Source: Pseudoblastomonas marina (lineage in GTDB: Bacteria > Pseudomonadota > Alphaproteobacteria > Sphingomonadales > Sphingomonadaceae). From it: a stretch of 64,000 nt of DNA. Below are positions 18,890 to 27,446 of the stretch, in pieces. The notes under the pieces are model-generated. The model saw nothing but the letters and a program-made list of their open reading frames with translations, did not search any database and was not told where the DNA came from. Position 1 is the stretch's first letter. Each line of letters starts with the position of its first letter. The stretch spans positions 2,074,427 through 2,138,426 of the forward strand of contig NZ_BMID01000001.1 in assembly GCF_014641655.1 (NCBI RefSeq), read 5' to 3'. The translations under genes and the position numbers were made by a program.

Positions 18890-19495
18890 ATGAACGCGCT
18901 TGTCATGCCCCGCACCGCCTCGCTCCTCGCCCTGCTTTCCCTCTCCCTCGCGGCCTGTTCGCCCGCCGCCGACGTCCCGGCCGAAGAGCCGCCGCTGGCA
19001 GGCGCGCGGATCGGTGGCGATTTCACCCTGACCTCGGGCGCGGGCGAAGAGGTCAGCTGGTCCGATTTCGCCGGCCAGTACCGGATGGTCTATTTCGGCT
19101 ACACCTCGTGTCCCGACGTCTGCCCCTACGACACGCAGCGCATGGTGCGTGCGCGACAGGCCTATCTCGAGGAAAATCCCGACACCGAGATCGCCGCGAT
19201 CTTCATCACCGTCGATCCCGCGCGCGACACGCCCGAGGCGCTTGCGCAGTTCACCGGCAATTTCGCCCCCGACCTCGTCGGCCTGACCGGGAGCGAGGAA
19301 CAGATCGACGAGGTAGTGAAGGATTTCGCCGCCTATCGCGCGCTCGAGGAAGAGGACGAATACGGCTTCTACAAGGTCACCCACGGACCGCCGGGCGCCT
19401 ACCTGTTCGGCCCGCAGGGCGAGCCACTGGCACTGCTCCCGGTCGATGAAAGCGTCGAGGGAACGCTCGCGGAAATGCGGCGATGGATTCGCTGA
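18890..19495 (+). CDS. SCO-family copper/thiol protein, lipoprotein
   Basis: The 201-residue protein has a lipobox LSLAAC with Cys23, so it should be membrane-anchored in the periplasm. The thioredoxin-like domain holds the SCO copper motif SCPDVCP and a distal His in KVTHGPPGAYLFG. SCO proteins deliver copper to the CuA site of cytochrome c oxidase or act as thiol reductases. No oxidase genes lie nearby. Its 3' end overlaps the YcgN-like gene by 13 bases. Confidence 0.9.
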   Translation: MNALVMPRTASLLALLSLSLAACSPAADVPAEEPPLAGARIGGDFTLTSGAGEEVSWSDFAGQYRMVYFGYTSCPDVCPYDTQRMVRARQAYLEENPDTEIAAIFITVDPARDTPEALAQFTGNFAPDLVGLTGSEEQIDEVVKDFAAYRALEEEDEYGFYKVTHGPPGAYLFGPQGEPLALLPVDESVEGTLAEMRRWIR

Positions 19496-19947
19496 CCGAC
19501 CTGCGCGACAAGTTCTGGGAGCTGCCGCTCGAGAAGTTGAACCGCGCCGAGTGGGAGGCGCTGTGCGACGGCTGCGGCAATTGCTGCCTGCACAAGTTCG
19601 AGGACGAGGATACCGGCGAAATCCTCCACACCAACGTCGCGTGCAAGCTGCTCGATACCGGTAAGGCGGTGTGCACCAATTACCGCCACCGGCTCGCCTT
19701 CGTCCCCGATTGCCTGCGGCTCACCCCGCGGCTCGCGCACCGGATCAACTGGCTGCCCGAGACCTGCGCCTACAAGGTCCGCGCGCGCGGCGAGGCACTG
19801 CCCGAGTGGCATTACCTGCTGAGCGGCGATCGCGCGGCGGTCCACCGCGCCGGGGTGGGCGTGGCGGGTCGCGTGATCAGCGAAGTCGATGCGGGACCGA
19901 TCGAGCAGCACATTATCGATCCCGACGACGCGGACTACGAGCCGTGA
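19483..19947 (+). CDS. YcgN-family cysteine-cluster protein (UPF0260)
   Basis: The 154-residue protein carries the cluster CDGCGNCCLHKFED near residue 28, more cysteines in NVACKLLD and CTNYRHR, and PDCLRLTP and ETCAYK. This is the UPF0260/YkgJ-like pattern, likely to bind zinc or an iron-sulfur cluster; the function is unknown. It overlaps the SCO gene at its start and the next gene at its end (GTGA), so three genes are coupled. Confidence 0.88.
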   Translation: MDSLTDLRDKFWELPLEKLNRAEWEALCDGCGNCCLHKFEDEDTGEILHTNVACKLLDTGKAVCTNYRHRLAFVPDCLRLTPRLAHRINWLPETCAYKVRARGEALPEWHYLLSGDRAAVHRAGVGVAGRVISEVDAGPIEQHIIDPDDADYEP

Positions 19948-20642
19948 GCGAGCACCGGCTGTCGCTCGAAGGGCGCGAGGTGCCGGTGCGAATCCGGCGC
20001 CACGCCACCGCGCGGCGGATGACACTGCGGATCGCGCCCGACGGCGAGGCGGTCGCGATCACGATCCCGCGCTGGGGCCGCGAGCGCGAGGCCATGCGCT
20101 TCGCCACCGACCGGCGCGACTGGATCGCCCGCCAGCTCGCCGCGCGGCCCGAACCGCTCGTGCTGCGTGACGGCGCGTGGCTGCCGTTCCGCGGGGAGGA
20201 ACTGCTGGTCGATCACGATCGCGCCCGCCCGCGCCGGATCGCGCTCGACGGCACCCGGCTGGTGGTCGGCGGTCCGGACGAGAATCTCGACCGGCGAATC
20301 GAGCGCTGGCTGCGTGCGCGGATGCTCGACCTGCTTGCCGGGGACGTGCCGTATTTCTGCGCCGCGGCGGGAATCGATCCGGTCCCCTTCCGCCTCACCA
20401 GCGCGCGGCGGCGCTGGGGTTCGTGTTCCTCGGGCGGAACGCTGCGAATCAACTGGCGGCTGGTGATGGCGCCCGATTTCGTGCGCCGCGCAGTGGTCGC
20501 GCACGAGGTCGCGCACCTCGTCCACTTCGACCATTCGCCAGCGTTTCGAGCGCTGTGCGATTCGCTCGCGCCGGGGCTGCAGGAACCGTCCGATCGCTGG
20601 TTGAAAGCGAAGGGTCGCAGCCTTTACGCCGCCTATCCCTAG
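19944..20642 (+). CDS. YgjP-like (SprT/M48-like) metallopeptidase domain protein
   Basis: The 232-residue protein starts at GTG 19944, overlapping the previous stop by four bases. The C-terminal half has the zinc-binding signature HEVAHLVHFDHSPAF, preceded by RRRWGSCSSGGTLRINWRL, the standard YgjP/DUF45 pattern. The fold resembles neutral zinc proteases, but the substrate is unknown. A GNAT or kinase function can be ruled out from these motifs. It ends the SCO-YcgN-YgjP overlapping cluster. Confidence 0.88.
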   Translation: MSEHRLSLEGREVPVRIRRHATARRMTLRIAPDGEAVAITIPRWGREREAMRFATDRRDWIARQLAARPEPLVLRDGAWLPFRGEELLVDHDRARPRRIALDGTRLVVGGPDENLDRRIERWLRARMLDLLAGDVPYFCAAAGIDPVPFRLTSARRRWGSCSSGGTLRINWRLVMAPDFVRRAVVAHEVAHLVHFDHSPAFRALCDSLAPGLQEPSDRWLKAKGRSLYAAYP

Positions 20643-20709
20643 GGTGCGCGGTGCCCCGGGAGGCACGCGATACTGGCAAGGTTAAGCCAATGCGCCTATC
20701 TATGGACGC

Positions 20710-21168
20710 ATGGGCTTTATCCGAAACGTCAATCCGGTCGGCGCGATCGAGGATTTCCGACAGGTCTACAAGGTCGCGGGCAAGAACCGCTGGCGCTTCA
20801 TGGCGCTGGCCGCCGCGATCACCTTCACCCTGTTCGGCACGATGGCGCAGGAACGCGCGATGATCCCGCCCGAGCGCCCCGAGATCGAGATCATCTCGAC
20901 CCTCGCGCCCGGACGCACCGATGCCGAGATCGTCGCCAGCAACATCGCCAACCAGGAACGCAAGGACCGGCTGGTCGCCGAACAGGCCGCGCGCAACGAG
21001 GAGGTCAAGGAGATCTACCGCTCGCTCGGCCGGATGAGCGGGATCGACGTCGACGCGGTCGAGGCCGAGGCCGAGGCCGAGCGCGCCCGGGTCGAGGCAC
21101 AGCGCGCAGAGGCGCGGCGGATCCTCGCCCAGCGCCAGGCCGAAGCCTACGAACAAATCGAAGAGTGA
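20710..21168 (+). CDS. Unrecognised single-pass membrane protein with coiled coil
   Basis: I do not recognise this 152-residue protein. One membrane helix, RWRFMALAAAITFTLFGTMA (residues 27-46), is preceded by a charged stretch, so a cytoplasmic N-terminus is expected. The rest is a highly charged Glu/Ala/Arg helix (residues 75-150) that looks like a coiled coil. Its stop overlaps the ribD start in a GTGA junction, which implies coupled translation. A link to riboflavin synthesis is not shown by its sequence. Confidence 0.7.
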   Translation: MGFIRNVNPVGAIEDFRQVYKVAGKNRWRFMALAAAITFTLFGTMAQERAMIPPERPEIEIISTLAPGRTDAEIVASNIANQERKDRLVAEQAARNEEVKEIYRSLGRMSGIDVDAVEAEAEAERARVEAQRAEARRILAQRQAEAYEQIEE

Positions 21169-22163
21169 GCCCGGGTTTGGGTCCGGCTGCGAGCGAGGCG
21201 CGCACCGATGCCGACTGGCTCGCGCAGACCGCACGGCTCGCCGAGCGTGCACGCCCGCTGAGCCGCCCCAACCCTGCGGTCGGCGCGATCATCGTCAAGG
21301 ACGGCGTGGTGGTCGGACGCGGCTGGACCCGGCCCGGAGGCCGTCCGCATGCCGAGGCGATGGCGCTTGACGAAGCGGGCGAAGCAGCGCGCGGCGCGAC
21401 CAGTTACGTCACGCTCGAACCCTGCGCGCATGAGAGCGCGCGCGGCCCGGCCTGTTCCGACCTGCTGGTCGAGGCTGGCGTGGCTCGGGTGGTCGCAGGC
21501 GTGGCCGATCCCGATCCGCGCACCGCGGGCAAGGGAATCGAGAAACTGCGCGCGACGGGGATCGAGGCCGAGGTGGTCGACGATCCGGCCAGCCATGAGA
21601 GCCTTGCCGGATATCTGATCCAGCGGCGCGAAGGCCGTCCGCATATCACGCTCAAGCTCGCGCTCTCGCTCGACGGCAAGATCGCGCTTGCCGATGGCAC
21701 CAGCAAGTGGATCACTGGTGAGCAGGCCCGCGCCCACACCCATCGCGAACGCGCGGCGGTCGACGCGATTCTCGTCGGCGGCGAAACGCTGCGCGCGGAC
21801 AATCCGAGTCTCGACGTGCGCCTGCCGGGGCTGGAGGACCGCTCGCCCGAACGCTTCGTGCTGACTCGCGGCCACGCGCCCGAGGGCTGGAACGCGCTGT
21901 CCGGGCTCGACGACCTCTCGGCCCTCTCCGATATTCAGTACCTGATGGTCGAAGGCGGCGGCGGCGCGGCGGCGGCGTTCCTCGAGCGCGATCTCGTCGA
22001 CACGCTCCTGATCTACCGCGCGCCCGTCATCATCGGCAATGGCCGCGCGGGCGTCGGCGATATCGGGCTGACCGACCTCGCCGCCGCGCATGGACGCTGG
22101 CAGCGCATCGCGTGGCGCGAACTCGGCGACGACATGCTCGAAATCTACCGGCGCACCCGCTAG
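21165..22163 (+). CDS. ribD: RibD, bifunctional riboflavin deaminase/reductase
   Basis: The 332-residue protein starts at GTG 21165. The N-terminal deaminase has the zinc site HAEAMAL and PCAHESARGPACSDLL. The C-terminal reductase begins with HITLKLALSLDGKIALADG and has VGGETLRADNPSL. It catalyses the second and third steps from GTP toward riboflavin in the cytoplasm. ribE follows nine bases after its stop, forming a ribDE operon. Length and motifs are normal. Confidence 0.96.
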   Translation: MSPGLGPAASEARTDADWLAQTARLAERARPLSRPNPAVGAIIVKDGVVVGRGWTRPGGRPHAEAMALDEAGEAARGATSYVTLEPCAHESARGPACSDLLVEAGVARVVAGVADPDPRTAGKGIEKLRATGIEAEVVDDPASHESLAGYLIQRREGRPHITLKLALSLDGKIALADGTSKWITGEQARAHTHRERAAVDAILVGGETLRADNPSLDVRLPGLEDRSPERFVLTRGHAPEGWNALSGLDDLSALSDIQYLMVEGGGGAAAAFLERDLVDTLLIYRAPVIIGNGRAGVGDIGLTDLAAAHGRWQRIAWRELGDDMLEIYRRTR

Positions 22164-22172
22164 GACGACGCC

Positions 22173-22808
22173 ATGTTCACCGGAATCGTCACCGCCATCG
22201 GCACCGTCACCCACTCCGCGCAACAGGGCGACCGGCGCGTCCGGATCGCCTGCCCATACGACCCCGCGACCATCGATATCGGCGCCTCGATCGCTTGTTC
22301 GGGCGCCTGCATGACCGTGGTCGAGAAGGGCGTCCTTCGACAGGCTCAGGATGGTCGGGATGGCGGATGGTTCGCGGTCGACGTGTCGGGCGAAAGCGTC
22401 AGCCGCACCGCGCCGGGCATGTGGGACGAGGGCGCGAAGCTCAATCTCGAAACCGCGCTCAAGCTCGGCGACGAACTGGGCGGCCATATCGTTACCGGCC
22501 ATGTCGATGCGGTGGGCGAAGTCGTCGGCAGCGAAGAGGTCGGCGGCTCGACCCGCCTCACCATCCGCGCGCCGCGCGACATCGCCCCCTTCATCGCCCC
22601 CAAGGGCTCGATCACCGTCGACGGCGTCTCGCTGACGGTCAACGAAGTGACCGACCGCGACGACTGCGCCTGCGACTTCACCCTCAATATCATCCCGCAT
22701 ACCGGCGACGTCACCACGCTCGGCGCGCTGACCGAGGGCGACGGCGTGAACCTCGAGATCGACGTGCTCGCGCGGTATCTCAAGCGGATGCAGGCGCTGG
22801 CGGGGTAA
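22173..22808 (+). CDS. ribE: Riboflavin synthase, with a repeat inserted in the coding region
   Basis: The 211-residue protein has two lumazine-binding halves: MFTGIVTAIGTVTHSA at the start and LGGHIVTGHVDAVGEV near residue 102, with GSITVDGVSLTVNEV in the second. It makes riboflavin from two lumazine molecules. Between VVEKG and GWFAVDV lies VLRQAQDGRD, encoded by a TTCGACAGGCTCAGG-type repeat. The frame remains open and the core motifs intact, so the extra loop is probably tolerated. Confidence 0.95.
   Translation: MFTGIVTAIGTVTHSAQQGDRRVRIACPYDPATIDIGASIACSGACMTVVEKGVLRQAQDGRDGGWFAVDVSGESVSRTAPGMWDEGAKLNLETALKLGDELGGHIVTGHVDAVGEVVGSEEVGGSTRLTIRAPRDIAPFIAPKGSITVDGVSLTVNEVTDRDDCACDFTLNIIPHTGDVTTLGALTEGDGVNLEIDVLARYLKRMQALAG
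22332..22354. repeat. Sphingomonad-type short repeat inside ribE
   Basis: GTCCTTCGACAGGCTCAGG matches the TTCGACAAGCTCAGG-type short dispersed repeat known from sphingomonad genomes. It sits in frame in ribE and encodes VLRQAQDG. On the other strand it would read LSLSKD, as often seen in annotated repeats of this kind. Only one copy is in the window. Confidence 0.6.
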
Positions 22809-22822
22809 GTTTGCTGTTTCCC

Positions 22823-23611
22823 ATGAAAGACGGACCCCCCGCCCGCTTCACCCGTCCTAAACATGTTGAGCTGGAACTCGTTGCCGTTGCTTATCGTGAC
22901 CGCAGCTTCCCAGTACACATCCATGACGACTACGTCCTCGGTGTCATTGAAGGCGGTGCCGAAAGGCTAGAGGTCAACGGCACCTCACATCTCATCGACA
23001 CAGGTGACCTAATCACCATCGAGCCAGGCCTTGCACATTCAAATCACACGCTTGGAAGCGAGGTGTTGCGATACAGGGTGTTCTACCTGCCTCCCGAACT
23101 TGTGGCGTCATTTTCCGGCTGTTCCAATCTGCGCTTTGCGGCACCTTGGCGGAACGATCCTGTAGCGGGCGAACGGCTCCTTGAACTGCACCGGTGGTTC
23201 GAAGCCGGAACAGGCGACCGGCTGGAACAAGAAAGCGCAGTCGCCGAAATTATCGAGATCGCTTTTGATGCGGGTGACCGGCCCGATCATGAACCCCAAC
23301 TCCCCGAAGCCGTGGACAGGGCACGGCGTTATATCGACGAACATTACCCCGAGAACTTCGGGTTGGACGAGCTCGCCGCTGCGGCCGAGATCAGCAAGTT
23401 CCACTTGGCGCGCAGCTTCTCCCGCTCACACGGATTGAGCCCACTCGCCTATCGCACCCAGCGGCGCATCCACGCAGCACGACGACTAATCCTGAAAGGG
23501 ACACCTCTGGCGGATATCGCCATCGGCTTGGGATTCGCCGACCAGAGTCACCTCACCCGCCAATTTCAATCGATCGTCGGAATATCTCCCGCGCGATATC
23601 GAGAGCAATGA
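22823..23611 (+). CDS. AraC-family transcriptional regulator
   Basis: The protein of about 262 residues starts at ATG 22823. An N-terminal cupin (HIHDDYVLGVIEGGAERL) should sense a small ligand. The C-terminal double helix-turn-helix runs from VDRARRYIDEHYPENFGLDE through LADIAIGLGFADQSHLTRQF. Codon use is less GC-biased than in ribDE, suggesting a different history. The metallopeptidase gene 66 bases downstream is the most likely partner or target; a direct link is inferred from adjacency. Confidence 0.88.
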   Translation: MKDGPPARFTRPKHVELELVAVAYRDRSFPVHIHDDYVLGVIEGGAERLEVNGTSHLIDTGDLITIEPGLAHSNHTLGSEVLRYRVFYLPPELVASFSGCSNLRFAAPWRNDPVAGERLLELHRWFEAGTGDRLEQESAVAEIIEIAFDAGDRPDHEPQLPEAVDRARRYIDEHYPENFGLDELAAAAEISKFHLARSFSRSHGLSPLAYRTQRRIHAARRLILKGTPLADIAIGLGFADQSHLTRQFQSIVGISPARYREQ

Positions 23612-23677
23612 GGTTCAAGAACTAAACCCGCAGGTTCTACTAATCGTTAGTCCTGACAACAGACTAGGGATTACCAC

Positions 23678-24373
23678 ATGACCAATTTTAGTAAGCGCAT
23701 CGACGGCACTCATCTCGAGCCCGGTCGGCGTACGGTCCTGCGCGCAGGACTTGCAGCTTGTGCTGCAATCGCCGTGGCCTGGGTGACAGCCGGACAAGCG
23801 TTTGCCCTTCCCATGCAGGCGAAAGCCGAACGTCCGGACCAAGCCCAGCAGGCTGATCGGTACGGTAGCTTTTTGGCCCGATACGCCCAATGGGTGGTAT
23901 CGATCGAAGCCGAAGGGCAGGAGCGCGGAAGCCCGCTAACGCCAGCACAGCGCGAAATGGCCACCGAGATCGGGATCGAGCGCCCAGACAAGGTGCGACT
24001 GGTCCTCGTCGATGCTGTGCCATTTCCGACGGAAGATGCGGCCATGCGCGAGATCGGGGAGAAGCTGGGCTTCATCGGGCCCGGCGTCGTCAACAATGCG
24101 CAGGCCTTCGGATACACTATCTGGGTGCGCGACGGTTTCGTCCTCGACCGCCCCGGCCTCGCGCATGAACTCGTGCACGTCTGGCAAATAGAACGCAGCG
24201 CAGATTTCGCCGCCTACTTGCAAGATTACATGGGGCAATTGCGCCGACACGGACATGAGGACATGCCGCTGGAGATTGAGGCCTATGCGGCCAACCTAAA
24301 ATATGCCTGCGATAAAGATTCGCGAGAGGGTGAAGACGATGCAGTTGAAGATTTGGAAGAAGGCACTTTATGA
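23678..24373 (+). CDS. Tat-type exported putative zinc metallopeptidase
   Basis: The 231-residue protein has GRRTVLRAGLAACAAIAVAW, a twin-arginine-like signal, so export in a folded state is plausible. A clear gluzincin-like motif HELVHVWQIER occurs near residue 164, and EIEAYAAN about 43 residues later could give the third ligand. I know no named family with this exact layout; DUF4157-like proteins have a similar motif. It ends in an acidic tail. It follows the AraC regulator and may be controlled by it. Confidence 0.6.
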   Translation: MTNFSKRIDGTHLEPGRRTVLRAGLAACAAIAVAWVTAGQAFALPMQAKAERPDQAQQADRYGSFLARYAQWVVSIEAEGQERGSPLTPAQREMATEIGIERPDKVRLVLVDAVPFPTEDAAMREIGEKLGFIGPGVVNNAQAFGYTIWVRDGFVLDRPGLAHELVHVWQIERSADFAAYLQDYMGQLRRHGHEDMPLEIEAYAANLKYACDKDSREGEDDAVEDLEEGTL

Positions 24374-24451
24374 CGCGCTGGCGGCAACGCGCGGGCTAGA
24401 TTTCGTCGAGTAACGGCGAGGCAGGCAAGGACCCGTCTGCAATTCTCACCC

Positions 24452-25015
24452 TCAATCGCCCGTCAGCGGCCCCTGCTCGAATGCCTCGCGAGTCAGTTCG
24501 TAGACGAGGTGGACCACGCGTTTGCCCTGGTAGCGCTCGAGCTCGTAGCGCGGCCCTCGCTCGGCGCCGATCGCCTCGAGCGCATAGCGCGAGCGCCAAT
24601 TGGTGTCGCCGACGCGGAAGTCGACGCGCGCGACGCTTGCGAACGCATGGGCCAGCATCAGCCGCTTCATCGCGGGGTTGATGCCCTTCCCCCATTGCGC
24701 GCGTTCGAGATAGGTCCAGCCGATCTCGACGCTGCCGCCCTCCTCCTCGTCGTATGCATCGTAGCGGGTCGAGCCCACGATCCGGTCCTCGCGCTCGCCA
24801 TCGCCCTTGCGGATCACGGCCAGCGCGCCGCCGCTGCTGAGCCCGTCATCGAAGAAGGCGTCGAACACCTCGCGCCGCCAGCGGTCGTGGATCGGGTGCT
24901 GTTCCCACACCATCAGGTCGGAAGCGATCGCGTAGAGCGCCTCGCGGTCCGCCTCGGCCAGCGGGCGCAGGAGGACGCGATCGTCTTCGAGCACCGGCTG
25001 GCGATCCATCGCCAT
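24452..25015 (-). CDS. GNAT acetyltransferase, RimJ/RimL-like
   Basis: The 187-residue protein begins LEDDRVLLRPLAEADREAL, the usual RimJ/RimL start. VEIGWTYLERAQWGKGINPA supplies the acetyl-CoA-binding beta-4/alpha-3 segment, and VDFRVGDTNWRSRYALEAIG follows. It should acetylate an amine, perhaps a protein N-terminus or small molecule; the substrate is unknown. ATG 25015 is used, but ATG 25009 has a better-placed GAAGGG upstream. It lies six bases after the aminotransferase stop on the same strand. Confidence 0.85.
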   Translation of the reverse strand: MAMDRQPVLEDDRVLLRPLAEADREALYAIASDLMVWEQHPIHDRWRREVFDAFFDDGLSSGGALAVIRKGDGEREDRIVGSTRYDAYDEEEGGSVEIGWTYLERAQWGKGINPAMKRLMLAHAFASVARVDFRVGDTNWRSRYALEAIGAERGPRYELERYQGKRVVHLVYELTREAFEQGPLTGD

Positions 25016-25021
25016 TACCCT

Positions 25022-26200
25022 TCAGGCGGTTACGTCGCCGAGCGCGGCGATGAAACGATCGATGTTGCCCTCGTTCAGCCCGGCGATGTTGATGCGACCC
25101 GAACCCGCCATGTAGATCGCGTGGTCCCGGCGCAGCGCCTCGATCGATTCCGGGCCGATGGGCAGCATCGAGAACAGCCCGTTATGGCTCGCGAGCGGGG
25201 TCAGGTCGACCGAACCCGCCGTGCCGGCCTTGCCCAGCGTATCGCGGATCCAGCGCAGCCGCCCGCGCATAGCGGCGAGCTCTTCCTTCCAGCGCCGCGT
25301 CAGCTCGGTATCGCGCAGCACGATCCGCACCGCCGCGCCGCCGTGATCGGGCGGCATCGACCAGTTCGCGCGTGCGAGCGAATTGGCATTGCTCATCGCC
25401 TTGTCGAGCACGTCGCGATCGGCCGCGAGCACGTAGAACGCGCCGACCCGGTCGCGGTACATGCCGAAATTCTTGTCGCAGCTGTAGGTGACCATCGCCT
25501 CGGGCACCTCGGCGAGGAAGGCGCGCGCACCCGCAACGTCTTCCTCGATCCCCTCGCCCAGCCCTTGGTAGGCGATGTCGAGCACGGGGATCAGGCCCTT
25601 CTCCTGCGCCAGTCGCGCGATCTCCTGCCACTGCGCGAGCGAGTAATCGATCCCGGTCGGGTTGTGGCTCGATCCGTGGAGCAGCAACACGTCACCTTCG
25701 CCGGCATCGGCGATCGCCGTCTTGAGCGCCTCGAAATCGGTGGTCGACGCATCGGCGGCGTGTTCGAAAGAAATGATCTCGAGCCCGAGATCGCGCGCGA
25801 TCTGGCGATGGTTGGGCCAGCTCGGCTCGCCCAGCACGACCGATTTCGCGCCCGCGGCCTGCGCCAGCGCGAAGGCGAGCCGCACCGCACCGGTACCGCC
25901 AGGGGTCTGCATCCCGGCGATGCGCCCACCCATGGTCGGATCGGCATTGCCGAAGACATAAGGCATCAGCGCGTTGACGAAGCCGATATCGCCTTCGGGG
26001 CCGAGATAGGACTTGCTGTCCTGCTTGTCGTGCAGGATGGCCTCGGCCGCCTTGATCGAGCGGAACACCGGAGTCTCACCCTCCTCGTCGCGATAGACGC
26101 CGACGCCGAGGTCGATCTTGTCCTCGCGCTGGTCGTCGCGGTGGAGCTTGATGAGCGCGAGCAGCGCGTCGGGGCTTTGGGTGTCGAGCTTTTCGAGCAT
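25022..26200 (-). CDS. Aromatic/aspartate aminotransferase, PLP-dependent
   Basis: The protein of about 392 residues begins MLEKLDTQSPDALLALIK. Family motifs are YLGPEGDIGFVNAL, GGTGAVRLA, HGSSHNPTGIDYS and the PLP-lysine segment SCDKNFGMYRDRVGAF. It matches the TyrB/AspC class, which interconverts aspartate or aromatic amino acids with 2-oxoacids. An upstream start at 26236 would add an Arg-rich stretch and is less likely. The GNAT gene follows closely, but a shared pathway is not evident. Confidence 0.92.
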   Translation of the reverse strand: MLEKLDTQSPDALLALIKLHRDDQREDKIDLGVGVYRDEEGETPVFRSIKAAEAILHDKQDSKSYLGPEGDIGFVNALMPYVFGNADPTMGGRIAGMQTPGGTGAVRLAFALAQAAGAKSVVLGEPSWPNHRQIARDLGLEIISFEHAADASTTDFEALKTAIADAGEGDVLLLHGSSHNPTGIDYSLAQWQEIARLAQEKGLIPVLDIAYQGLGEGIEEDVAGARAFLAEVPEAMVTYSCDKNFGMYRDRVGAFYVLAADRDVLDKAMSNANSLARANWSMPPDHGGAAVRIVLRDTELTRRWKEELAAMRGRLRWIRDTLGKAGTAGSVDLTPLASHNGLFSMLPIGPESIEALRRDHAIYMAGSGRINIAGLNEGNIDRFIAALGDVTA

Positions 26201-26248
26201 GCCTCGCCGTATGGCCGGACGCGGCTTCCACCGCAAGCGGGCTCGAAG

Positions 26249-27067
26249 CTAAAACGGCAGCCAATCGGCCTTTTCGGTCAGCTTGAGGTAGCCCGCATTG
26301 ACGCCGGCGCGCAGCCCCGCGCCGATCCGGATCGGGATCAGCACGATATCGCCCTTGCGCAAGTAACTCGCCGAGGCCCCGCCGACGAAATATAGCTGGC
26401 CCTCGCCCGCCGGGAAGCGGGTGTAGAGGTCCTCCGTGTCGTAGAGGTTGTAGACCAGCACGAAGGTGCTGCCTGCATTCGCGCCCGCATCGAGCCCGAT
26501 CGACGGCCCGGTCCAGTAGACCGGGCGCTTGCCTTCGATCTTGTGGTAGAGCGTGCCCGAGCCGTAGCGCACGCCGACGATGAAGGCACCGCCGCCCTCG
26601 CGCCCGACGATGTAGCCGTTGGGCTGGCCCTGGTCCTTGAGGATGCGCTCGATCAGCCCGGCGACCTCGCGCGCGCCTTCGCCGAACACGCTGCCCGCCG
26701 CGCCGATCAGGTCGTCCTCGCGATAGGTGATGTCGTCGTCGGCCTGCTGCGCGGTCGCCTCTTCGGGGGTGGGGCCCGCCATGTCGGGCGCAGGCGCGTC
26801 ATCGGCGCTGGCGGGATAATCGTCGCGCCAGCTCTCGATCCCCGAATCGGGGGTGGTGGCCTCGGGACCGACCGGGGTGGCCTGCCCCTGCCTGCTCTCG
26901 GCGGCCGGCTGTTCGGGGCCGGCATCCTCTTCCAGCAGGTCGCCGTCGATCGCGACGTCGGGATCGACTGAGGTGACCTGTGCCGCGACCGGACCGGTCG
27001 CAAGCGCCAGCGCCCCGCCGAAGGCGAGCGCAAACCGTGCGAAACCGCGCGTGAAGCTGACCATCAT
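26249..27067 (-). CDS. DUF1134 exported protein
   Basis: The protein of about 272 residues starts at ATG 27067, with GGGAGG seven bases upstream. A signal peptide ends near GPVAAQ. Residues 30-110 are acidic and Pro/Ala-rich, probably disordered. The C-terminal domain has the DUF1134 pattern YRGSG-like VRYGSGTLYHKIEGKRPVYW, GPSIGLDAGANAGSTFVLVY and VNAGYLKLTEKADW. It should lie in the periplasm. Related DUF1134 folds resemble Ysc84 lipid-binding proteins; the role is unknown. Confidence 0.82.
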   Translation of the reverse strand: MMVSFTRGFARFALAFGGALALATGPVAAQVTSVDPDVAIDGDLLEEDAGPEQPAAESRQGQATPVGPEATTPDSGIESWRDDYPASADDAPAPDMAGPTPEEATAQQADDDITYREDDLIGAAGSVFGEGAREVAGLIERILKDQGQPNGYIVGREGGGAFIVGVRYGSGTLYHKIEGKRPVYWTGPSIGLDAGANAGSTFVLVYNLYDTEDLYTRFPAGEGQLYFVGGASASYLRKGDIVLIPIRIGAGLRAGVNAGYLKLTEKADWLPF

Positions 27068-27253
27068 GATGAACCCTCCCGGTGGACGTGTCCCTGCCGA
27101 CCCATAGTTGAATCCCGCAATGGCACAACGACAAGGAACGCGCGATGAACCGAATCGAATTCGTGCCAAAACGAGTCGGAAAGCCCCCTTGAGGCGCGGG
27201 GAAGCCGCCGCTATAGCGCCCGCTCGCCTGCCACAGGCTTAGGCTCGGCAAGC

Positions 27254-27344
27254 GGAGACGTGGGTGAGTGGCTGAAACCAGTTCCCTGCTAAGGAACCAT
27301 ACCCAAACCGGGTATCGAGGGTTCGAATCCCTCCGTCTCCGCCA
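27254..27344 (+). tRNA. tRNA-Ser (anticodon GCT), with encoded CCA
   Basis: The acceptor stem GGAGACG pairs with CGTCTCC (27334-27340), followed by discriminator G and CCA. The anticodon stem GTTCC/GGAAC holds the loop CTGCTAA with anticodon GCT at 27288-27290. The T-loop GGTTCGAATCC is canonical, and a long variable arm fits tRNA-Ser. The gene is also the integration site of the island that starts at its 3' end. Confidence 0.96.
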
Positions 27345-27346
27345 CC
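27330..27346. repeat. attL of the genomic island (tRNA 3' end)
   Basis: CCTCCGTCTCCGCCACC covers part of the tRNA-Ser 3' end and two bases beyond CCA. The same 17 bases occur exactly at 52674-52690 in direct orientation. Placement at a tRNA end directly before an integrase gene is standard for a tyrosine-integrase attachment site. Confidence 0.8.
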
Positions 27347-27446
27347 TATACCATCCCTAGATATCCCAGAAAGTCCCTGAAAGCCGCAGAATTCTGAGGT
27401 TTTTCGGACTTGCATCGGAATCTCTAGTTCTTATTTTGTTCTAACC

